Source: Punctularia strigosozonata HHB-11173 SS5
Taxonomy: Eukaryota; Basidiomycota; Agaricomycetes; Corticiales; Punctulariaceae
DNA length: 64,000 nucleotides
Reading direction: 5' to 3'
Assembly (NCBI RefSeq): GCF_000264995.1
Contig: NW_006767437.1
Coordinates: 767,890-831,889 of the forward strand
The position numbers and the translations under genes were made by a program. How positions within the stretch are numbered: position 1 is the first letter of the stretch; the number at the start of each line of letters is the position of its first letter. The notes under the pieces are model-generated. The model was not told where the DNA came from. It was given only the letters and a program-made list of their open reading frames with translations, and ran no database searches. Below, piece after piece: positions 11,410-22,265 of this stretch.

Positions 11410-12484
11410 ATGGACCTCGCTGCTGTGACCCCTCCTGGCTGGAGTATCACGGAGACTCTGGAAATACCAGTATATTAGAAAGACCAAGAGCTATGGTTTG
11501 AGGACGGCAACATTGTTATCTCCTCCTTCTTCGCCCCCGATACACTCTTCCGAGTACACCGCTCCATCTTATCCCTAAATTCGGTGGTGTTCCGCGACAT
11601 GTTTGCGTTGGCTTGCAGCGGTCCAGGAAGCGGTTGTCCGACGTTTGAAGGATACCCACTCATCCAGCTCGCGGACGACCTCGATGACATCAGACATTTC
11701 CTGGGGGCATTATATCATCGCAGGTGAGCAGGCGAATCCATTGTGTGTGAACGCAGTTTCTTTGCCAATGACGTGAAGCTACTTTCAAAAGGGTATCGAC
11801 ATGCACCTAGACGTCGTCGCTGGCATGCTTAGGATGGCCACGAAATACATCGTGACGGACTTGCGGAAGGATCTGATCGCACACATGGAACTGCTATACC
11901 CCCTCTCACTCAAGGAGTTTCGCGCCACAGTGGAAGATGGGTCACATATTGACGATGATGGTCATTCCTTCGTCGCGGTGCAGATCGCCCGCGAGAGCAA
12001 CATACCCTCGATCCTCCCCGCCGCCCTCTATCACTGTTGCGAGTTGCCCGTCCAGAGCTTGCTCGATGGCGTCGAGTTCTCCGGGATGTTAGGCCCTCGC
12101 CGGGTGCGGCTCCCGGCCTCCGATCTGCGAGCCTGTCTGCTCGCTCGCGGAAAGTTAATCAAAATCAAGGCCGAGAATATCGATGCATTCCTCTGGGACG
12201 ACGGTCCATCCGCTTCATGCCGAGACCCTCAGGGCTGCTCCGAGTGTTTGCGCTGCTGTCAAGACGACGAGCGGCAGAATGGATACTTCGACACCTGCGA
12301 TATCTTCACGAGGAGGCTGCGGTCGGTTTACCACGGGACCGCAGAAGGGGATTTCTGCTACAAATGCCAGGCGGCGTGGAAGCGTAAGGAGGAGGAGGAG
12401 CTAGAACGAACTTGGCGTGAGCTTCCTGCGGTCTTCGGTCTCGAGGACTGGGCAGAATTAGAAAAACAGAGCCGGTGCATGTGA
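11410..12484 (+). CDS. BTB/POZ domain protein
   Basis: A member of the large basidiomycete BTB-domain family of unknown function. The BTB fold covers the first two main exons: ELWFEDGNIVISS, LFRVHRSILSLNSVVFRDMF, a variable acidic loop, IQLADDLDDIRHFLGALYHR, then after an intron GIDMHLDVVAGMLRMATKYI and DLRKDLIAHM. The remaining 150 residues are cysteine-rich (CSECLRCCQDDE, CYKCQAAW) and end with a charged helix. The exon at 11479 is clear. The start is not: the best reading is a 15-nt first exon at 11410-11424 (MDLAA) joined over a 54-nt intron with a weak GTGACC donor. BTB domains usually dimerise or bind cullin 3; neither is shown here. A broken copy sits just upstream. Confidence 0.8.
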
Positions 12485-12985
12485 ACGCCGAGGGTGCCAT
12501 GACGGAATGTACAGCGACAATAGCAGCGTTGTAGACACGTCAAGCGCGGATTCAATTGCTCTCCACCCCCTCGAGCGAGCATGAGATAACGCCCCAGGGG
12601 GTTCCGTTGCATCGTATCGCGCAGTCCTGGGCAGCGATGGCGTTGCCGACGGGGCACAACGTTGAACATGCGGGATCGTTCCCATAGATCCTCTCTCGGC
12701 GCCTCGATTCGACATGAGCGTTGGAGTACGGCGTGCGATAAGGGTTCTGTTCGGCGGTTTGGTGCCCGCGTAGATCCACACATCAGACAGAGCGTATGCT
12801 CCCACCCGCAAGAAGCCGCACACCTCGCACACCTAACCAGAACCTAGGGCGCGCGTCTTACGTCAGCCACGATCGTGCCCGTCGACCTTCCCCATGCATG
12901 CCAGCGTCAAAATTTGGGGAAGTTCGGCACGGGCGCACGCCCTCTCTTTACCTCCAACCACCACCACCCGGGACAGTCGCTCGCG
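12485..12985. promoter_or_regulatory. Upstream region of ACC1
   Basis: 500 bp between the BTB stop and the ACC1 start. It should contain the ACC1 promoter and 5' UTR. A short CCCCAGGGGG palindrome lies near 12592. No exon was found, though the ACC1 reading frame is open upstream to 12875 without an ATG. Confidence 0.4.
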
Positions 12986-15900
12986 ATGTCCAAGTACGAT
13001 CACGGTAGAGTCTCCCAATTCGTGGGTGGCAACTCCCTCGAGACCGCGCCTCCCAGTCGCGTCAAGGACTTCGTCCAGACCCACGGAGGTCATACGGTTA
13101 TCACCAAGGTATATGCGTTTCGTCGGGACACATTTACGTGGCTAACAGTGCCCTTTACTCGATAGGTCCTGATTGCGAACAACGGTAGACTTCACTCTGT
13201 CTCACGGTCTAATATGGAAAGTTCCTGATGATTGATGCGTTAAGGTATCGCCGCCGTCAAGGAGATCCGCTCAGTCCGCCAATGGAGCTACGAAACTTTC
13301 GGCACAGAGCGGGCCATCGAATTCACGGTCATGGCTACGCCGGAGGACCTGAAGGTCAATGCCGAGTATATCCGCATGGCCGACCGCTACGTCGAGGTGC
13401 CCGGGGGTACCAACAACAACAACTACGCGAACGTCGAATTGATCGTCGATGTGGCTGAGCGCGCCGGTGTCCATGCTGTATGGGCCGGTTGGGGCCACGC
13501 GTCCGAGAACCCCCGATTACCGGAGAGCCTCGCCGCCAGCAAGCACAAGATAGTTTTTATCGGTCCCCCGGGCAGTGCCATGCGCAGCTTGGGTGATAAG
13601 ATCTCGAGTACGATCGTCGCCCAGCACGCCGAGGTACCCACGATGGCGTGGTCCGGAACGGGCATCACCGACACTGTCCTGTCGGAAGGCGGTTTTGTGA
13701 CCGTACCGGATGGTGCATACCAGAATGCATGCGTCACGAGCGTTGAGGAAGGCTTGGCCAAGGCGGAACAGATCGGCTTCCCGGTCATGATCAAGGCTAG
13801 TGAAGGTGGAGGAGGCAAGGGTATTCGGAAAGTCGAGAGTCCGGATGCCTTCAAGAATGCCTACAATGCTGTGATGGGCGAAATTCCAGGTTTGTTTGGA
13901 TTTCTTATTTCAATTGGGACATGTAATAACACACGATCAACAGGCTCGCCTATATTCATCATGAAGCTTGCCGGCCAGGCCCGCCATTTAGAGGTGCAGC
14001 TTCTTGCAGACCAGTATGGCAATGCCATTTCGCTTTTCGGACGTGACTGCTCCGTCCAGCGTCGTCACCAGAAGATCATTGAGGAAGCTCCTGTGACCAT
14101 CGCGAAGGAAGATACTTTTGAGCAAATGGAGCGCGCCGCTGTCCGTCTCGCTAAACTTGTCGGTTACGTGAGTGCCGGCACCGTGGAGTGTAAGTTGGAA
14201 AGGCATCGCTATTTTTACGAATCGTTGACACATATGCCTCTTTCTAGACCTATACAGTCACGGCGAGGACGTATTCTACTTCCTCGAGTTGAACCCTCGT
14301 CTTCAAGTCGAGCACCCTACCACGGAGATGGTTTCGGGCGTCAACCTACCCGCTGCCCAGCTTGCGGTCGCGATGGGCGTCCCACTCCATCGCATTCGCC
14401 ATATCCGTCAGCTGTACGGACTTGATCCCCACGGGGCCTCCGAGATTGACTTTGAAATGTCCAAGCCCGAGTCGAATCAACTGCAGCGCAAGCCGAGGCC
14501 GAAGGGCCATGTTGTCGCCGTCCGGATCACGGCGGAGAACCCAGACGCTGGCTTCAAGCCTTCGTCCGGTTCGTTGCAAGAACTCAACTTCCGTTCGAGT
14601 ACCAACGTCTGGGGCTACTTCTCCGTCGGCTCCGCCGGTGGTTTGCACGAGTTCGCCGACTCGCAGTTTGGACACGTCTTTGCGTATGGTGCCGACCGTG
14701 GCGAGAGCCGCAAGAACATGATCGTCGCGTTGAAGGAGCTCAGCATCCGTGGTGACTTCAGAACCACTGTCGAGTATCTCATCAAGCTCTTGGAGATGAA
14801 GGCGTTCGAGGAGAACACGATCACGACTGGCTGGCTGGACTCCTTGATCAGCAGCAAGCTCACTGCTGAGCGTCCCGATGCGACCCTCGCGGTCATCTGT
14901 GGAGCCGTCACGAAGGCGCACCTCGCGTCAGACGCCTGCTGGGCGGAGTACAAGCGAATTCTCGACAAGGGCCAGGTCCCTGCTCGTGATGTGCTCAAGT
15001 CCGTATTCGTTATCGAGTTCATCTATGACAACATCCGATACTCCTTCACGTGCACCCGGTCGTCCGCGACGCAGTGGACGCTTTACCTCAATGGTGGCAG
15101 GGTTCTCGTCGCTGCACGCCCCTTGGCCGATGGTGGTCTGCTCGTGCTCATGGACGGCAAGAGTCACTCCGTCTACTGGCGCGAGGAAGTTGGCGCTCTT
15201 CGCCTCATGGTGGATGCAAAGACCTGCTTGATCGAGCAAGAGAACGATCCGACACAGCTCAGGAGTCCGTCACCGGGCAAGTTAGTTCGCTTCCTCGTCG
15301 ACAGCGGCGACCACATCAAGGCTGGCGAGCCTTACGCCGAGATCGAGGTATGCTCTCAGATACATCCCTAGTGTTACCGCTGCTGACGTCTCGTTTCAGG
15401 TCATGAAGATGTACATGCCTCTCGCGGCTACTGAGGACGGTACCGTCCAGTTCGTCAAGCAAGCTGGCGTTACTCTCGAGCCTGGAGACATTATCGGCAT
15501 TTTGGCACTTGATGACCCTGCTCGTGTCAAGCACGCCAAGCCCTTCGACGGCCTTCTCCCTGATATGGGCGTTCCTAACGTCATCGCCAACAAGCCGCAC
15601 CAGCGCCTCGCCTACTGCTTGGGCGTCCTCAATGACCAGCTCGACGGCTACGATAACCTAGCCACTATGAATGCCATCTTCAAAGAGTTGCTCGATGTCC
15701 TCCATGATCCCGAACTGCCCTTTGGCGAGGTCAGTGCTATTCTGGCCACGTTCTCTGGCCGTTTGCCTCCCAAGCTTGAGGATAGCATCCGCGCCGCCAT
15801 CGAGTCTACCAAAACCAAGGGCGATGGCGCCGAGTTCCCTGCTCCCCGCCTGAAGAAGATCCTGGATCACTTCGTTCAAGATAATCTTCGGGCTCAGGAC

Positions 15901-18900
15901 CGTGCCATGTTCCGCACTCAGTTCGGTCCCTTATTCGATGTCGTGGAGCGCTACGTCGGTGGCATGCAGGTCCACGAGAAGAACACGTTGGCGCAGCTAC
16001 TGAACAAGTTCTCCGACACAGAGAAGCTTTTCGGAGGCAGCATCGAAGCCCGGGTTCTGCAGCTTCGCGAAGAATTCAAGGACGACCCGGACAAGGTCGC
16101 AGCGCTAGTGTTCAGCCACATTCAGGCGCAATGCAAGGCGAAACTCGTCATGCTCATTCTCGATTATGTCAAGTCGCGGGGCTGGCCGTCCACCGCGGAG
16201 AGTCGACTTCGTGATGCTCTGCATGCCCTAACAGCGCTTGAGACTAAGTGAGTTGGCATCGAATGCGGCATCCTGCTGGGCTGACGGTATCCTTAGATCG
16301 TCCACCAAGGTTGCGTTGAAGGCGCGCGAGGTGCTGATCTCGTCATCCATGCCATCCTATGAGGATCGTCGCGTCCAGATGGGCAATATCCTCAAGGCGG
16401 CGGTTACCAACACGTACTATGGCGAAAACGCCGGCAACAGGTAATTCGTATGCTGGTTTTGTTGGTAGTCTTGCTAATTGTGTTGTCAGGACGCCGAACG
16501 CGGACGTTCTTCGTGAGCTCACTGACTCGAGGTACACCGTGTACGATGTCCTCCCGTCGTTCTTCGATAGCTCGGATCCCTGGACCGCCCTTGGTGAGTT
16601 GTGCCTCTGATGCTGCACCTTCTCAACTAATTTGAGGATAGCCGCCTTGGAGGTTTATGTCCGCCGCGCATACCGTGCATACCATCTCCTGTCCATCGAT
16701 TACGAGGAAGGTGACGGTGCCGACGACGGTGACGACCCACACGTGGTCCTCTGGCGGTTCAACCTAGGATCGTCGCCGTCGCCGCCCTCGACGCCGCGGT
16801 ATGGCCCAGGGTAAGTTAGCTGAGTCGCCGCATCATACCTTTGCTCACATGTCCGCGGTAGTGAACTGGCTAGCCGCCGCGCAGCGTCGGTCAGCGATCT
16901 CACGTACATGATTAACCGGCATCAGTCGCAGCCTGTACGCCACGGCGCCATCGCTTCTTTCCCTAACCTTGCCGCTCTTGATCGCGGGTTTGCAAACGTC
17001 GCCTCTTTGTTGCCTCAATTCGATGCCGCCGAATACAGGGAGAAGTACGGAAACAATAGCCAGCCTCCCAACGTCCTCAACCTTGCTCTCCGTATCTTCA
17101 ATGAAGCGGACGATCTGTCTGAAGCCGCCTGGTCTGACGCTATCCAGTCTTTGATCAACAAGAACCGCAAGGTCCTGAATGAGCATGGCGTACGCCGTGT
17201 TTCCGTGCTCATCTGTCGTCCGGAGCAATATCCCTACTACTACACTCTGCGCGACATGGGCAAGTCCTGGGACGAAGAGCGTCACATTCGTAATATCGAA
17301 CCTGCACTTGCCTTCCAGCTCGAGCTAAGCCGCCTCTCCAACTACAACCTCACCCCGTGCTTCGTCGAGAGCAAGCAGATCCACATCTACCACGGTGTCG
17401 CAAAAGATAATCAGCTCGATAATCGCTTCTTCATCCGCGCACTCGTCCGCCCTGGCCGTCCTGGAGGAAATATCACCACCGCGCAGTACCTTATCTCCGA
17501 GACCGATCGCCTCGTTGCGACCACGCTCGACGCCCTCGAAGTTGTCAGTGCTCAATATCGCAACGCTGACTGCAACCACATCTTCATGAACTTCGTGTAC
17601 AACCTTCCGGTCACCTACGACGACGTTTTGGCGGCGATCTCCGGTTTCCTTGAACGCCACGGCAAGCGCCTGTGGCGCCTCCACGTCACCTCTTCCGAAA
17701 TCCGCATTGTCCTTGAGGATAAGGAGGGTAACGCGACGCCAATACGGTGCATCATCGAGAACGTATCTGGCTTTGTTGTCAATTATCACGGGTACCAGGA
17801 GATCGTGACTGATAGGGGGACGACGATCCTTAAGTCCATAGGCGAGAAGGGTCCGCTGCATCTCCAGCCGGTTCACCACCCGTACGCCGTCAAGGAGTCG
17901 CTGCAACCGAAGCGTTACGCCGCGCACATCATCGGCACCACTTACGTCTACGACTTCCCCGATCTGTTCTCCAAGGCTTTGTTCAACCTCTGGGGCAAGG
18001 CTCGCAAGGCTAACCCCGCGTTGACCTTACCGAAGAAGCTGCTTGAATCGCGGGAGCTGGTGCTCGATGAACACGATCAGTTGCAGGAAGTAGACCGTGC
18101 TCCCGGTAACAACACCTTCGGTATGGTCGGTTGGGTCTTCACCATGAGGACGCCTGAGTACCCGTTGGGACGGAAGGCGGTCGTGATCGCCAACGACATC
18201 ACCTACAAAATCGGTTCGTTTGGTCCCGTCGAAGATCAATTCTTTTACCTTGCTTCTACATATGCCCGCGAGCACGGTCTTCCTCGCATCTACCTATCTG
18301 CTAACTCTGGTGCTCGCATCGGGTTGGCCGAGGAGGCGCTTGGCCTGTTCTCAGCCGCATGGAACGATGAGTCCGCACCTGAGAAAGGCTTCAAGTACCT
18401 TTACCTCACCCGCGAGAACTTCCTCAAGCTCGAGGAGACGGCCCCCGGCGCTGTTCGTACGGAGGAGATTGAAGAGAGCGGCGAGAAGCGATACTTGATC
18501 ACAGATGTCATCGGAACGCAGGATGGTCTCGGAGTGGAGTGTTTGAAGGGCTCTGGTCTCATCGCCGGGGAGACATCTCGTGCATACGACGACATCTTCA
18601 CGATCACACTGGTTACCGCTCGGTCCGTCGGCATCGGCGCTTACCTCGTTCGCCTCGGCGAGCGTGCGGTGCAGGTTGAGGGCCAGCCGATCATCCTCAC
18701 TGGTGCGCCCGCGCTGAACAAGGTGCTCGGACGGGAGGTCTACACGTCCAACCTGCAGTTGGGTGGCACGCAGATCATGCACAAGAACGGTGTATCCCAC
18801 CTCACCGCGTCGAGTGATCTCGAGGGTGCCACGCACATTCTCGAGTGGATGTCCTACGTGCCGGCATCCAAGGGCGAGAAGCTACCCATCCTCGAGAGCA

Positions 18901-20305
18901 CGGACTCCTGGGACCGCGACATCGCCTACAAGCCGCCCAAGGGCGCGTATGACCCGCGCTGGTTCCTCGGCGGCAAAACGGACGAGGCGAACTCTGAGTG
19001 GCTCAGCGGCTTCTTCGACAAGGACTCGTTCCAGGAGACGCTCAGTGGTTGGGCGCAGACCGTCGTCGTCGGCCGTGCGCGCCTCGGCGGCATTCCGATG
19101 GGCGCGATTGCGGTCGAGACGCGGACTATCGAGCGCATCGTGCCCGCAGACCCGGCGAACCCATCCTCGTTCGAGCAGCGGATCATGGAGGCTGGCCAGG
19201 TGTGGTACCCCAACTCGGCGTACAAGACTGCGCAGGCGATTTTCGACTTCAACCGTGAGGGCCTGCCGCTGATCATCTTCGCCAACTGGCGTGGTTTCTC
19301 CGGTGGTCAGCAGGACATGTACGACGAGGTGCTCAAGCAGGGCTCGAAGATCGTGGACGGCCTGTCGAGCTATAAGCAGCCCGTGTTTGTGTACATCGTA
19401 CCGAACGGTGAGCTGCGTGGTGGCGCGTGGGTCGTGCTCGACCCGAGCATCAACGCTGAGGGACGTATGGAGATGTACGCCGACGTCGAGGCGCGCGCGG
19501 GTGTGCTGGAGCCTGAGGGCATCATCGAGATCAAGATGCGCAGGGACAAGATCCTCACGCTCATGGAGCGGATGGATGCTACTTATGCCCAGCTCAAGCG
19601 GGATAGCAAGGACCCCAGCAAGAGCGCCGAGGAGAAGGCGCAGGCGGCTGAAGCGCTTGCCAAGCGCGAGCAGTTCTTGCAGCCTACCTACAAGCAGATC
19701 GCGCTCTTGTACGCCGACCTTCACGAGTAAGTGCCCACGAGATATGGTAGTTGAATTGGCTACTGACACGATTGTCAGCCGTACCGGTCGCATGGAGGCG
19801 AAAGGTTGTGCCAAGCCGATGGTGTGGAAAGATGCTCGTCGGCGCTTCTACTGGCGCGTGCGCGCCCGGCTCGCTTATAGCGCCGCGCTCGAGAAGCTCG
19901 CGCAGGCGTCGCCCATCTCGACGCACGAGTACCGCACGCGTCTGCTGGACACGTTGAGCCAGATCAATGACCTGCCTGACGCGCGCGCGCAGGCGGAGGC
20001 GCTTGAGCAGCTCGACCTCGCGCCGACGCTGAGCCAGCTCAAGGCGGACGCGGTCGCGAAGCGGCTCCTCGACGTCGGCCGGGACGACCGCAAGGCGATG
20101 GTGAGCGGCCTTGCGAAGATGGTGGACAACCTCACGGCGGACGAGAAGGAGGCACTGCGCGCCGCGCTGGCGAGTCAGGGACGGAGTCCTGGTCAGTTCC
20201 CGTTTCGCGCCCCTGCCCCGTTCACTTCTCTGCTTGGTGTTTTGTCCCCGGTCAGGACGCTGATATCATTTTCGTTCAGGCCCTCCGAGTTATGAGACTG
20301 CATGA
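12986..20305 (+). CDS. ACC1: Acetyl-CoA carboxylase, multifunctional eukaryotic type
   Basis: Cytosolic enzyme that makes malonyl-CoA from acetyl-CoA, bicarbonate and ATP, the committed step of fatty-acid synthesis. About 2,230 residues, full family length. Order: biotin carboxylase ([20 protein letters not shown], the ATP-grasp glycine loop [29 protein letters not shown]); biotin carrier domain (EVMKMYMP, biotinyl lysine codon at 15406-15408, directly after an intron); the long central domain; carboxyltransferase ([30 protein letters not shown]). About 11 introns, all joining in frame; most of the carboxyltransferase is one exon from about 16.86 to 19.73 kb. The second coding exon (13166-13184) is a 19-nt micro-exon. 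The last intron (about 20192-20277) gives the end [15 protein letters not shown] chosen because the homologous region starts at [15 protein letters not shown]. Confidence 0.97.
13166..13184 (+). other. ACC1: 19-nt micro-exon of ACC1
   Basis: Bounded by acceptor GATAG and donor GTAGAC. It encodes VLIANN plus the first base of the next glycine. The residues are part of the invariant start of the biotin carboxylase domain, so the exon must be included in the mRNA. Confidence 0.9.
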
Positions 20306-21337
20306 ACGGACGACGGTGTTACGACGCGCGTTTTCTAACGAGGTTTTTTTTTGCTACGATCATCCAATCACGTCTGCTCGCATATGCTCACACATCCAAC
20401 TGTCTCTTTTGTTCTTGCTTTGCTTCGGTCATATGCTGTCGGTCATCATCTAGATCATCTGCTCCTGTATAGATTACCCAAATAGATTCATCATTTCCTG
20501 AGGCCATTCGATTGCCCTCGATGCGAATCTCATTACCCGGTAATTGGGGCGTTCACCGTCTGATGCGCACTCTTCACGAGGCTCGCGCGCTGGACGGGCA
20601 TGACGGCATCCTGTGCGTATCCTTGCCTTGAATAGCGACATGGGTGCTCTTGGTTTCGGATATATACTTCCATGTGCTGAGCAGTACTGAGGCTATGAAT
20701 CTCTCTCGGCGACCATGACCGACAACAACACGCGGTCTGAGCCAACACCGTTCCCCCATTCCTTCACTTTGACGTTGCCCACTGCGTTCTAGATTTTGCA
20801 CACGCACGGAAGCTTCATCGGACTGGTCGCCGGATCATTTGGGCGTTCTGTGGCGGTCTCTTCAGATCTATAGCGTGCAAGTATACGCCGGCATCAATCC
20901 CGCTCGGCCTTTTGAGCACCCAAGAACCTGCAAGAATCCCGCCTGCGTCATGCGCGATGCATCACAAGGCGTTCTGCGCCCGTTCCCCTTCTTGTTCTTC
21001 TCGTTCTTCCCCGTTCTTTGCCTTGGCCGGTCGCACGTCAGGCGGGCAGGAAGGCCCGACGACCGCGCATGAGCGAGCGGCGAGGCTCCATCGGCATGAC
21101 GGGGTTTCCCTTGTGGTCAACGCGGAGCCAGGCGTCCGCCATGAGAACGTCCTGGGACATCGGGGGGACATGTGTGGCATTACTTACCTCTTGGGATTGG
21201 GGAGATGGATCGCCAGAGGGTCGGCGCTGGGTGCCGTATATATAAAGACGGCGATGTAGGAGCAATGGCTACAGCAGAGGACTACCGCACGTTGCTTCTC
21301 TACTTGCCTAACGACCCAAGACTCCTTGCAATTCATC
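20306..21337. promoter_or_regulatory. ACC1 3' flank and thaumatin-like gene promoter
   Basis: 1 kb without a convincing gene. A TATA element, TATATATAAAG at 21237-21247, lies about 90 bp before the thaumatin-like ATG and is the clearest TATA box in the window. The rest includes the ACC1 3' UTR. Confidence 0.6.
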
Positions 21338-22096
21338 ATGTTCCCCAGCATTGCGTTGACCCTCGCCGCCCTCGCAGGTCTCGCTGCGTCCACGTACGTC
21401 CCTTCCTCGCTGCGCGTCCGAGAGCAGACATGTTCACCAGGCTCCTCCGCCCAGGACGATCACCGTCGTCAACCACTGCAGTTCCGCGGTCGACCCAGGC
21501 TTCTTCCCCGCGGCGAACAACGGCGCGCTCGGCGGCTTTGCGCTGGCGGCGGGCGCGTCGCAGGCCGTGACGCTCCCGTCCGGCTACAGCGGGCGCGCGT
21601 GGGGCCGCACCGGGTGCGACGACGCTGGTGTGTGCACCACCGGGAGCTGCTCGGGCGGCGTGAACTGCACCGCGCCTGCCGCCGCAGGGCCCACGCTTGC
21701 GCAGTTTACGATCAACGGGTGAGCTTCGTCGTCGCGTACTCCGAGCGAGGACGCTGAAAGATGTGGGGCGGGGGCGGGGCAGGTTCTCGAACCTGGACTT
21801 CTTCAATCCGGGCGTTGCGGACGGGTTCAACATCCCGGTGACGATCACTCCCGGCGCTGGCTGTACGTGACGGATATGTCCGTCCTCCGAGTACACGCGG
21901 TATTGACATCGGGATGCTTGTGCAGGCTCGACTGCTGCTGTGACGTGCTCGAACGCCGCTGGAGCTGGTAGGCATTTCTTCTTGCCGCCTAAATCTATTG
22001 CCGGTAACCGATCTGACTGTCCCGCTCGTAGGTAACGGCTGCGGTGCGACTTCTACCTGCCCGACCGGTACCGCCTACACCCTCTCCTTCTGCTGA
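21338..22096 (+). CDS. Small secreted thaumatin-like protein
   Basis: The start gives a classical signal peptide (MFPSIALTLAALAGLAAS), after which an intron joins TTITVVNHC, the usual first strand of thaumatin-like proteins. Later blocks include DPGFFPAANNGA, GRAWGRTGCDD, GVCTTGSCSGGVNC, FTINGFSNLDFFNPG, DGFNIPVTITP, and an end CPTGTAYTLSFC with a terminal cysteine. Four introns, all joining in frame. At roughly 165 residues it is the short form of the family. Many paired cysteines fit an extracellular disulfide-rich beta sandwich. Thaumatin-like proteins of fungi are tied to beta-glucan binding or hydrolysis and fruit-body cell walls; which applies here cannot be seen. A strong TATA box upstream suggests inducible expression. 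Confidence 0.88.
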
Positions 22097-22265
22097 GAGT
22101 TCTTTCCCCATCAAAAACTCGGACTTACATATGGACTCTACGGACACATGTACTAGCGCACTGTAATGGCTCTTGTAAACATTCGTCGTAGCAATATGAA
22201 CAAAACGCTGCCTTGCAGACGAAATGCCGCTATATGCCGTGGCAAGCAACTCCATCGCCGAAACG

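Noticed and set aside
19291-20295. A 334-residue frame overlapping the end of ACC1
   Set aside because: Only its tail (from about 19779) is the true ACC1 final coding exon; the first half is an out-of-frame, Arg/Ser-rich shadow of the carboxyltransferase exon.
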